This document shows, piece by piece, positions 1 to 5,207 of a stretch of DNA of 5,928 nucleotides. Below the pieces are notes generated by a model. It was not told where the DNA came from, did no database searches, and was given only the letters and a program-made list of their open reading frames with translations. The first letter of the stretch is position 1, and each line of letters begins with the position of its first letter. This DNA comes from Planctomycetota bacterium (lineage in GTDB: Bacteria > Planctomycetota > Phycisphaerae > UBA1845 > Fen-1342), in NCBI GenBank assembly GCA_030616465.1, contig JAUWXH010000152.1, positions 1 through 5,928 of the forward strand, given 5' to 3'. Made by a program: the position numbers and the translations under genes.

Positions 1-1
1 T

Positions 2-1006
2 GCGGCGGGCGGAGGGCCACGAGCGGGCCGGGGCGTACCACTCATCCAGTACGCGCAGCCAGTCAGCCCGGCTGCGGCAGCGGACGAATGCGTCGCGGAC
101 CTGCTCGGCAAAGGGGTGCAGCTCACTGTACTTGATGCCGAACTTGCGCATGATGCGCTGGGCGCGCTGCTCGCCGTGGTGAGCCAGGCTCAGCTCGAAG
201 TGTTCGCGGATGACGCGGCCCTGCTCGGCGACGGTGGGTGGATCGGGCAGCGGCCTGCCACTCAACAGGGCCCGCGCCTCACGGAAGATCCAGGGGTTGC
301 CGATGCAACCGCGGGCGATGGTGACGCCGTCCACGCCGGTCTCTTCGCGCATGCGTACAACGTCACTGGCGCTGAACAGATCACCGCTGCCGAGAACGGT
401 CTTGTCGCCGGCATACCGTTTGACGCGGGCGAGGAAACCCCAATCGCTGGGACCGACGTACCGCTGGGCTACCGTCCGCCCATGCACGGTGACGGCCGCC
501 AGACCGTGCTCGCAGGCCCCGTCGAAAATGCGGAAGAAGTTGCGCTCGCTCGCAGGCGAATCGTCCGTGCCGCGGCGCATTTTCAGCGTCACGGGGATCT
601 CCGCCGGCACCGCAGCACGGACATCCCTGATGATCTCGATCGCGGTGGAGGGATCAGAGAGGAGGAACCCCCCGCGGCAGCGGCCAAGCACCTTACGGAC
701 CGGGCAAGCGAAATTGAGCTCGACCACGTCAAAACCACTGTCGGCTATCCGCCAAGCGGCCTCGGCCAGGCGGGCCGGGTCGGTCCCCATGAGCTGGCCG
801 CCGATGGGGCGGTCTTCGTCGCCGACATCAAGAAGCTGCCGATGGGACTTGCCCGGCTCAAGGACCAGTTTGTCGAGCACGACTTCATGCAAGGCGTATG
901 GGGCGCCGTGTCGGCGGGCGATGAGACGCATTGGCGCATCGCTGTACCCGGCCAACGCCGCCTGGACGACCGGCACATCAAGCTGTACAGAGCCAATCTG
1001 GAGCAT
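2..1006 (-). CDS. dus: tRNA-dihydrouridine synthase (Dus family), C-terminus cut by window edge
   Basis: Flavoenzyme of the Dus family (COG0042), which reduces specific uridines in the D-loop of tRNA to dihydrouridine using FMN and NAD(P)H in the cytoplasm. The frame is open from ATG 1006 to the left edge, giving 335 residues without a stop. Visible motifs, in order: N-terminal 'ALAGYSDAPMR' (17-27), the equivalent of the usual PMAGxTDxxFR; 'NFACP' with the catalytic cysteine at 101; 'LKMRRG' with the FMN-contacting lysine at 142; 'VHGRT' with His175; the phosphate-binding 'GSGD' (206-209); and 'ARGCIGNPWIF' (231-241), where most relatives have Ala in place of Cys234. Family members are usually 310-350 residues, so little is missing. 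The start was chosen because 'MLQIGSVQLD' matches the usual N-terminus. An in-frame ATG at 1057 would add 17 residues of atypical sequence, and neither start has a clear ribosome-binding site. It resembles DusB-type proteins, but the exact tRNA position modified cannot be read from this sequence. Confidence 0.93.
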   Translation of the reverse strand, partial: MLQIGSVQLDVPVVQAALAGYSDAPMRLIARRHGAPYALHEVVLDKLVLEPGKSHRQLLDVGDEDRPIGGQLMGTDPARLAEAAWRIADSGFDVVELNFACPVRKVLGRCRGGFLLSDPSTAIEIIRDVRAAVPAEIPVTLKMRRGTDDSPASERNFFRIFDGACEHGLAAVTVHGRTVAQRYVGPSDWGFLARVKRYAGDKTVLGSGDLFSASDVVRMREETGVDGVTIARGCIGNPWIFREARALLSGRPLPDPPTVAEQGRVIREHFELSLAHHGEQRAQRIMRKFGIKYSELHPFAEQVRDAFVRCRSRADWLRVLDEWYAPARSWPSARR

Positions 1007-1011
1007 ATACA
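984..1011 (+). promoter_or_regulatory. Possible sigma70-like promoter for the S66 peptidase gene
   Basis: TGTACA at 984-989 and TATACA at 1006-1011 are separated by 16 bases. Each agrees with the -35 or -10 consensus at 4 of 6 positions, and they lie 45 bases before the start of the plus-strand peptidase gene. The -10 box would overlap the ATG of the divergent dus gene, so the two transcription units could interfere. This is a match by eye only, and promoters of the presumed host group are poorly defined. Confidence 0.2.
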
Positions 1012-1055
1012 CACTACTACACGATCGGCGCTTGTGCCGCACTGGTGAGGTCCGC

Positions 1056-2150
1056 ATGACCGCTACGATTCGTTCGCCCAATCGGGTTCACCTGATCGCC
1101 CACGCGGGCCCGCCGCGAGCGGACATCGCCCGCTTCGGCTTTGCCGACGCGGGCCAGTACATCGCGTTTATCCGGCGGCAGTTGCCGGCGCCGCTACGGC
1201 TCACATCCGCGCGGCGGTTCTTCGAGGTGGAGGAGGACGAGCCGTGTGGGGGGCGTTGCGACGATGCCGCGCGGGTGCGCGACCTGCAAGCCGCGCTCGA
1301 CGACCCACAGACGCTGGCGATCGTGGCAGCCAAGGGCGGGGCGTACTTCTCGCGGATTCTGCCGCACCTGAACTTCTCTATGCTGGCTAAACGCCGCACC
1401 CCGCTGTGGGCACTCGGCTTCAGCGAGATGACCACGCTGGTCAATGTGGTGGCCAGCTATCGCGGTGGGCGGGGGTTGTACTGGCTCTGCCCCAACTACC
1501 TGGCGTGGAAGATCCGACCGGCCCGGCGCGCACGCGAAGCCTTTGGCCAGTTCTGGCGTGTTCTACCGGCACTGCTTAACGCGCCGCCGAGAGCAGAACC
1601 GCGCCCGTCAGAAAGCGGTTTGAAGACCGACAGAAAGACCGCTCGCTTACGGTCGCGGCTCGGATCGCGGTCGCGGTTCGGATCGGGAGAGCGTGCCGAA
1701 CCCGGGCACATCCAATTGGGACCGATCCATGGCGAACTGGTGCTCGGCAAGGCGGAGAGTGGAAGGGTGCGCGTGGTCGGCGGCTGTCTGAGCGTGCTGG
1801 CGGCGGCGCTGACCGGGCCGCCCATGCGACGCGTCAGACCCGACGGCCGCTGGCTGCTGATCGAGGACATCAACGAGATGCCCTACCGGATCGACCGATA
1901 CCTGGCGGCGTTGAAGATCGCCGGGTGGTTCGACCGCATCACCGGCGTGCTGGTGGGCGATTTCCACACGAACCGCGAAGATCAAGTCCCGTCGGTCATC
2001 GAGATTCTGAAGCTGCACCTGCCGCGCGAGCACAGGCTCCCGGTAGTAGCGACGCGCTCGGTCGGCCACGTCTGGCCGATGCTGCCGGTGCCGATCAACA
2101 CGCCGCTAAGCATGTCCGTACGCCGGCGAGCGGTGACGATCGCCAGCTAG
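1056..2150 (+). CDS. LD-carboxypeptidase, peptidase family S66 (LdcA/MccF-like)
   Basis: Serine carboxypeptidase of family S66. LdcA-type members remove the terminal D-Ala from the L,D bond of muropeptide tetrapeptides during peptidoglycan recycling in the cytoplasm; MccF-type members cleave microcin C-like peptide-nucleotides. The protein has 364 residues. The N-terminal domain starts 'VHLIAHAGPP' (11-20), has 'AAKGGAYFSRIL' (91-102) where relatives have ARGGYGxxRLL, and carries the nucleophile in 'GFSEMT' (Ser123; usually GYSDxT). The C-terminal domain has 'GGCLSVLAAALTG' (242-254), the catalytic glutamate in 'LIEDINEMPYRID' (Glu270) and the catalytic histidine in 'SVGH' (His338). The Ser-Glu-His triad is therefore intact. 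Residues 179-216, between the domains, form an Arg/Ser-rich repeat-like insert (see the repeat entry); without it the length is normal for the family. The start is supported by GTGAGG at 1045-1050, five bases before the ATG. The open frame extends upstream to 210, but that part lies over dus and has no family homology. The LdcA or MccF subtype is undecided. Confidence 0.9.
   Translation: MTATIRSPNRVHLIAHAGPPRADIARFGFADAGQYIAFIRRQLPAPLRLTSARRFFEVEEDEPCGGRCDDAARVRDLQAALDDPQTLAIVAAKGGAYFSRILPHLNFSMLAKRRTPLWALGFSEMTTLVNVVASYRGGRGLYWLCPNYLAWKIRPARRAREAFGQFWRVLPALLNAPPRAEPRPSESGLKTDRKTARLRSRLGSRSRFGSGERAEPGHIQLGPIHGELVLGKAESGRVRVVGGCLSVLAAALTGPPMRRVRPDGRWLLIEDINEMPYRIDRYLAALKIAGWFDRITGVLVGDFHTNREDQVPSVIEILKLHLPREHRLPVVATRSVGHVWPMLPVPINTPLSMSVRRRAVTIAS
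1597..1686 (+). repeat. Repeat-rich segment inside the S66 gene: 18-bp tandem repeat plus inverted repeats
   Basis: This part of the peptidase gene has a dense repeat structure unlike the flanking sequence. GGTCGCGGCTCGGATCGC (1651-1668) is followed directly by GGTCGCGGTTCGGATCGG (1669-1686), with 16 of 18 bases identical, encoding RSRLGS then RSRFGS. Two inverted repeats precede them: AACCGC (1597-1602) with GCGGTT (1615-1620), and GACCG (1637-1641) with CGGTC (1650-1654). The related words GTCAGAAAG and GACAGAAAG occur about 20 bases apart. At the protein level the segment is bounded by two RAEP tetrapeptides (179-182 and 213-216) exactly 34 codons apart, so the frame is kept. It sits between the two S66 domains, a place that tolerates extra sequence. 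I think similar 'ACGGTCGCGGCTCGGAT' words are dispersed in planctomycete genomes, but that is memory and not a search result. Confidence 0.6.
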
Positions 2151-2153
2151 CGG

Positions 2154-2169
2154 CCCGCACAGATGCGGG
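2154..2169 (+). terminator. GC-rich hairpin just after the S66 peptidase stop codon
   Basis: CCCGCA (2154-2159) pairs perfectly with TGCGGG (2164-2169) around a CAGA loop, and a G-U pair can extend the stem. It begins four bases after the TAG stop at 2148-2150, where a transcription terminator or 3'-end stabilising hairpin would lie. No T-run follows, so it is not a classical intrinsic terminator. The rest of the spacer up to 2343 shows a second small hairpin (CGCGCT 2283-2288 with AGCGCG 2293-2298), also without a T-run. Confidence 0.3.
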
Positions 2170-2354
2170 TACACGTTGGCGCCGTTCAGGTAAGTGCGCA
2201 GACCCTTCCCGCCGGCGTCGCCATCAGCGGCCGCAATCGCTTCCTATTGCCGTTCCTGATCGACTCGCCCAGCCGCACGCTGCGCGCTATGGAGCGCGTC
2301 TACCGCGGGCGGAACATTACGGACAGCGCCGGGCGGACTGCGATCAGCGCGTGA
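2163..2354 (+). CDS. Doubtful small ORF, 63 codons
   Basis: An ATG-started plus-strand frame of 63 residues fills most of the spacer between the peptidase gene and the convergent dockerin-protein gene. It overlaps the last 11 bases of the latter. The product contains 'RNRFLLPFLIDSPSRTLRAM', which I do not recognise, and has no signal peptide or membrane segment. The ATG lies inside the hairpin at 2154-2169 and has no ribosome-binding site, both of which argue against translation. Codon third positions are GC-rich in the second half, as expected by chance in DNA of this composition. It could be a gene remnant or simply non-coding spacer. Confidence 0.12.
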   Translation: MRVHVGAVQVSAQTLPAGVAISGRNRFLLPFLIDSPSRTLRAMERVYRGRNITDSAGRTAISA

Positions 2355-3162
2355 CCTCACCGACGGACACGGGTTCAGTGCCACCGACGGGCGGCTCAGG
2401 CAGGGCACTTGGCTCTTTGCCGTCGCCATCCGGACCAGGGGCGCCGGCCGTACCGCAGCCCCAGTCGGCCAGCAGGATGCCCAAGTCACCATGGCCAACG
2501 TGGCCATCTCCGTCCAGGTCTGCATCTGGATTCCAGTCGGGGTCGCCCGGATGCGTGCACCAGGCTGCGAGCAATTCGCCCAGGTCGGAGTGGTCCGTGT
2601 CACCGTCACCGTCAACGTCGCCGGGGCATCCCTGCTCGCCCATGATCCTCACATCATCCAAGTAGGTGCGATCCTCCGCGGGCCCGCCGCCCGAATACCC
2701 CCACACACCAAAGGCGACGAGGTTCTTTGCGGGATCCAGATGGCCGGTCATGTCGGCGAACGTCCACTCCGGCAGGCCACCGGGCGTGAAGGTAGTGCCA
2801 ACTTGCTCAAAACTGCCGTCCTGGTACTTGAACCACCCCGCAAAACCCGTCGTACCCGCATCGTTTCCGCCGGGCTGCATGACCCAGAACGAGACCTCGC
2901 TGATATCAGCGGTGGGGATGGGAGCGAAGTCCTGGCGGATTCTCTGACTGCCCACGTCAGTGGCAGAGTACGAGCCCGTGTGGGCCTCGGCGTTCGTAAC
3001 GTTCCAGGGCTCCGGTCCGCTGCCGGCGTCCTGGTACCACGGGGCCATAACTCCTGTCTCGAAGCCGGGGTTCACCAAGCTGTTCTGACCCAACACGGGT
3101 GTGAGCCCCAGCAGCAGGAGGGCCGCCCCAACCACCAGAGCCGTTCGTCTGTACCTCATCAT
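2344..3162 (-). CDS. Secreted protein with jelly-roll-like domain and paired dockerin-like Ca-binding repeats
   Basis: Exported protein of 272 residues and unknown specific function. Residues 1-25 are a signal peptide: basic 'MMRYRR', a hydrophobic core 'ALVVGAALLLLGL', and probable cleavage near VLG-Q. Residues 27 to about 175 start 'NSLVNPGFETG' and end 'YLDDVRI', the pattern of beta-sandwich carbohydrate-binding-like domains. Residues 178-237 form two dockerin type I-like loops: D182-x-D184-x-D186-G...D193 after 'GCP', and D215-x-D217-x-D219-G...D226, each a 12-residue EF-hand-type Ca loop followed by 'LGELLAAW' or 'LGILLADW'. A Gly/Pro-rich tail of about 35 residues follows, with no PEP-CTERM signal or C-terminal membrane helix. 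The start at 3162 is set by AGGAGG at 3176-3171, eight bases upstream, and by the signal peptide. The frame stays open to 3477, but that part looks non-coding. In planctomycetes such modules are abundant without cohesins, so cellulosome assembly should not be assumed. Confidence 0.88.
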   Translation of the reverse strand: MMRYRRTALVVGAALLLLGLTPVLGQNSLVNPGFETGVMAPWYQDAGSGPEPWNVTNAEAHTGSYSATDVGSQRIRQDFAPIPTADISEVSFWVMQPGGNDAGTTGFAGWFKYQDGSFEQVGTTFTPGGLPEWTFADMTGHLDPAKNLVAFGVWGYSGGGPAEDRTYLDDVRIMGEQGCPGDVDGDGDTDHSDLGELLAAWCTHPGDPDWNPDADLDGDGHVGHGDLGILLADWGCGTAGAPGPDGDGKEPSALPEPPVGGTEPVSVGEVTR

Positions 3163-3200
3163 TTCATCTTCCTCCTCAAGAGAACCAGATGGGCAAGACC

Positions 3201-3216
3201 CGGTTTGCCGAAACCG
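3201..3216 (-). promoter_or_regulatory. Perfect hairpin in the leader of the dockerin-protein gene
   Basis: CGGTTT (3201-3206) and AAACCG (3211-3216) form a perfect 6-bp stem with a 4-base loop in the untranslated stretch before the dockerin-protein gene. It lies 38 bases before the ATG and 24 bases before the AGGAGG site, so it would not mask the ribosome-binding site. It may stabilise the mRNA or be incidental. No riboswitch-like architecture is recognisable. Confidence 0.3.
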
Positions 3217-3262
3217 AGCCTCAAACACAAGCGACCTCTGTCGCCCCGTTTCGCAGTTGCCC

Positions 3263-3290
3263 AGTTTACCATCTTGTCTAAGGCGATCAA
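3263..3290 (-). promoter_or_regulatory. Possible sigma70-like promoter of the dockerin-protein gene
   Basis: Read on the minus strand, TTGATC (3290-3285) and TAAACT (3268-3263) are separated by 16 bases. Each agrees with consensus at 4 of 6 positions. This would give a leader of roughly 95 bases before the ATG at 3162. The surrounding stretch (about 3220-3300) is less GC-rich than the genes, as expected near a promoter. The call is by eye and weak. Confidence 0.25.
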
Positions 3291-3313
3291 CGTCAGAACG
3301 ACGATTCACGCTT

Positions 3314-3367
3314 GGGTGGGCCGCCCTTTCAAGCAGCTGCCGTCGGCCCAGGAGGGCTGCCCCACCC
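3314..3367. repeat. Imperfect inverted repeat next to the larger palindrome
   Basis: GGGTGGGCCGCCCT (3314-3327) and the reverse complement of 3353-3367 match over about 14 bases with one gap and one mismatch, separated by 25 bases. A competing perfect pairing exists inside it: TGGGCCG (3317-3323) with CGGCCCA (3344-3350). It lies only five bases from the next inverted-repeat element, so the two may be one compound element. There is no open frame of recognisable character here. Confidence 0.5.
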
Positions 3368-3372
3368 TCGGC

Positions 3373-3460
3373 GGGTGGCACGGTCTGACGCAGTCGGGCC
3401 GTGGGGCACGTTCTACGACCACGGCCTTGCCTTGCTGCGCTGCGCAAGACCGTGCCACCC
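3373..3460. repeat. 88-bp palindromic element with nested stems, next to the 3' end of the TldE-like gene
   Basis: GGGTGGCACGGTCT (3373-3386) is the exact reverse complement of 3447-3460, a perfect 14-bp terminal inverted repeat. Nested inside, GGCCGTGG (3397-3404) is exactly complementary to 3419-3426 around a 14-base loop. The two stems are separated by 10 bases on one side and 20 on the other, so the element would fold as a long, interrupted hairpin on either strand. It begins 13 bases after the stop codon of the TldE-like gene. No T-run follows on either side, so it is better seen as a REP/MITE-like intergenic palindrome than as a standard intrinsic terminator, though it could still end or protect the operon transcript. 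No coding capacity is visible in it. Confidence 0.7.
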
Positions 3461-3473
3461 ACCATGTCGTACG

Positions 3474-5138
3474 TCAATCGCGCGCGAGCGGGGTGGGCAG
3501 GATCGGGGGCTTGTCGAAGTCGCGGTCGATCTTGGCCAGGTCGAGCTCCTCGAAAAGCATCGCCGGAGCCACCACCGTCGCCCCCTCGGTCCGTCCGCCG
3601 CTGTTGAGCACGTAGGGAGTGTCGCCGACGGCGAGCATGCGTTTGAAAGCTTTCAGATCGATGTTGGCGATCTGGGCTCCGCGGACTAGCTCTTCGCGGC
3701 CGTCGGGATAGACCTGGTACATGACCAGCGGGTTTGAGCCGTAGCCGCTGAGCGCGGCGATGCGGATGCCGTACTCCAAGCCCTCGTCCTGGCAGGCGTC
3801 GAAGAGTTCTTCCTTGAGTTCCTCGGCGTTGCTGGCCGGGTCGGCGGTGACGATCAGGCAGCCGATCGAGGCGCTGGGGCCGTACAACCCGCGGCCGTGG
3901 CCGGTGGACTGGTTGAACTCCTTGGAGGGGTTGCGCGACATGAGCTGGGTGTTGAGCCGGCCACCTTCGACCAGAACCACCGCGCGGGCCTTGACGCCCT
4001 GGTCGTCGTAGACGTAGTGCCCGATGACCGGCTTGCCGGCAATGGTCTCTTGCGTCGGGTCATCGACGACGCGCAGGTAACGCGGCAGGATGCGTCGGTC
4101 GAGCTTGTTGGCGAAATCGTCGGCGTTGCGGCCGCTGCCGACGGTCGGCTGGCCCCCGGTAAAGCGGCCGGAGAAGCGGGCGGAAAAGATGGCGACGGCA
4201 GCCTCGGGCTCGAAGAGCACCGGCCCGGTGTACGGTTCCTCCATCATGGGCGCGTTCTTGACCGTGATGAGCCGCGTGACCATTTTGCGGCAGCGTTGCG
4301 CCAGCTCGTCGAGCGGCGGGAGGTCCTCCCACTTCCGGCCGTGGACCGTGAACGAATCGGACAGCTCCATCCCGTCGTCGGCCTGGACGGTGGCGTTGAC
4401 CGAGACGGAAAAGTACATGACCGAGGTGCGTATGCGGGTGCCCTCGGTGTTGACCAGGTACTTGTTGCCGCCGCCGCCGCTCGCGTAGGCCGCCGACTCC
4501 TTGACATCGGGGTACTCGCGAAGGATCTCAGACAGGGCCAGGGCCGTTCGCTCCAGACCCTCCACATCCACGGCCGGATCGAGCCGCTGTTCAAGGCAGA
4601 CGGCGGGGGACTCGCGCGAGAAGTCGTCCGGCTTGTCCTTGATCAGCTTGCTCTCCATGAAGGCCTTCTTCTGCACGAGGGCTTCGACCACGCTCTTGTA
4701 ATCGCGGTCGGTGGCCCACCAGATGGCCTGACGGATGGCGTTGTAGTCATCCTCGATGGGGATGGCCGCCCCCCGGCCGTATCCGCCGTAGAACGATCCC
4801 CAATACCCCCCGTAGCCGCCGCCGAAATTCGTGTTATCCAGCTTGTACGACCCGACGCGCACGTCGGCCCGCAGCGAGCGAGAGCGGGCTTCGTGCCGGC
4901 CGGTTACGGCCCCCAGCTCGGCGGAAACGTAAGCGCCGCTCACGTCCGCTAGCGCGTATTCGATGAAGTATGGGCGCTCGAGGTCCTCGAGCTCGAGATT
5001 CGCCTGGTTGCGGGCCAGCTCGTCCACCATGGCGCGCAGCACGACGTCGCGCTCCAGCTCCTGTTCGAGGTCCTCGGCCAGCGTGGCTGCGGCCGGCAAC
5101 AGCAAGCCTGTCAGCAGTATGGCAATGATCGGTTTCAT
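3474..5138 (-). CDS. Exported TldD/PmbA-family protein, TldE (PmbA)-like subunit lacking the zinc site
   Basis: Complete 554-residue member of the TldD/PmbA (U62) family. In E. coli, TldD and TldE (PmbA) form a cytoplasmic protease in which TldD carries zinc and TldE does not. Here residues 1-21 form a signal peptide (Lys2, a core 'IIAILLTGLLLPAAATLA', probable cleavage before Glu22), so export is expected. A Gly/Tyr-rich stretch lies at 106-122. The C-terminal domain begins 'GPVLFEPEAAVAIF' (305-318). The HExxxH helix of TldD should follow, but residues 318-329 read FSARFSGRFTGG with no histidine. 'VVDDPT' (357-362), 'VLVEGGRLNTQLMSRNPS' (388-405), 'QVYPDGREELVRG' (475-487) and the end 'PPILPTP' are family signatures. 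The position of TldD's zinc cysteine reads LNSGG (511-515). GAGGGA at 5152-5147, eight bases before the ATG, supports the start. It follows a TldD-like gene by 69 bp, probably in one operon. Its substrate is unknown. Confidence 0.88.
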   Translation of the reverse strand: MKPIIAILLTGLLLPAAATLAEDLEQELERDVVLRAMVDELARNQANLELEDLERPYFIEYALADVSGAYVSAELGAVTGRHEARSRSLRADVRVGSYKLDNTNFGGGYGGYWGSFYGGYGRGAAIPIEDDYNAIRQAIWWATDRDYKSVVEALVQKKAFMESKLIKDKPDDFSRESPAVCLEQRLDPAVDVEGLERTALALSEILREYPDVKESAAYASGGGGNKYLVNTEGTRIRTSVMYFSVSVNATVQADDGMELSDSFTVHGRKWEDLPPLDELAQRCRKMVTRLITVKNAPMMEEPYTGPVLFEPEAAVAIFSARFSGRFTGGQPTVGSGRNADDFANKLDRRILPRYLRVVDDPTQETIAGKPVIGHYVYDDQGVKARAVVLVEGGRLNTQLMSRNPSKEFNQSTGHGRGLYGPSASIGCLIVTADPASNAEELKEELFDACQDEGLEYGIRIAALSGYGSNPLVMYQVYPDGREELVRGAQIANIDLKAFKRMLAVGDTPYVLNSGGRTEGATVVAPAMLFEELDLAKIDRDFDKPPILPTPLARD

Positions 5139-5174
5139 GGCGTCATTCCCTCAACGTGGTGGAGGTTTCCTGTT

Positions 5175-5203
5175 CGGCCGGCGTGGGCATTGCGTGCCGG
5201 CCG
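5175..5203 (-). promoter_or_regulatory. GC hairpin between the two TldD/PmbA-family genes
   Basis: CGGCCGGC (5175-5182) is the exact reverse complement of 5196-5203, with a 13-base loop. On the transcript it starts four bases after the stop codon of the upstream TldD-like gene and ends 22 bases before the ribosome-binding site of the downstream gene. No T-run follows, so read-through is likely. It might set the ratio of the two subunits by processing or partial attenuation, or it may be incidental in GC-rich DNA. Confidence 0.4.
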
Positions 5204-5207
5204 GCTG

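Noticed and set aside
116..1048. Long plus-strand open frame opposite dus
   Set aside because: It is codon-aligned antisense to the dus frame. The minus-strand reading gives all Dus motifs in order, while the plus-strand translation shows no recognisable domain.
210..1055. Upstream extension of the S66 peptidase frame to an ATG at 210
   Set aside because: The extension lies entirely over dus, is Arg/Ser-rich shadow sequence without family homology, and the ATG at 1056 has a ribosome-binding site and the expected N-terminus.
1589..1692. GAGAGC direct repeats (1589-1594 and 1687-1692) as a target-site duplication around the insert in the S66 gene
   Set aside because: The copies are 98 bp apart, not a multiple of three, so such an insertion would have shifted the frame. 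Six-base matches are also frequent by chance here.
2344..3162. Cellulosome component
   Set aside because: No cohesin or glycoside hydrolase domain is present in the window, and planctomycete dockerin-like modules are widespread without cellulosomes.
3373..3460. Classical rho-independent terminator of the protease operon
   Set aside because: The stem is long and interrupted and no T-run follows on either strand, so a palindromic repeat is the more cautious call, although a terminating role is not excluded.
3163..3477. N-terminal extension of the dockerin-protein frame
   Set aside because: It would place about 105 residues before a good signal peptide and read through the palindromes. AGGAGG before 3162 marks the start.
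2491..3615. 374-codon plus-strand open frame
   Set aside because: It is antisense to the dockerin-protein gene and the end of the TldE-like gene and crosses the palindromic spacer. No domain is recognisable in it.
3897..4952. 351-codon plus-strand open frame
   Set aside because: It is a shadow of the TldE-like gene, caused by GC-rich codon third positions; the minus-strand product has clear family motifs and a signal peptide.
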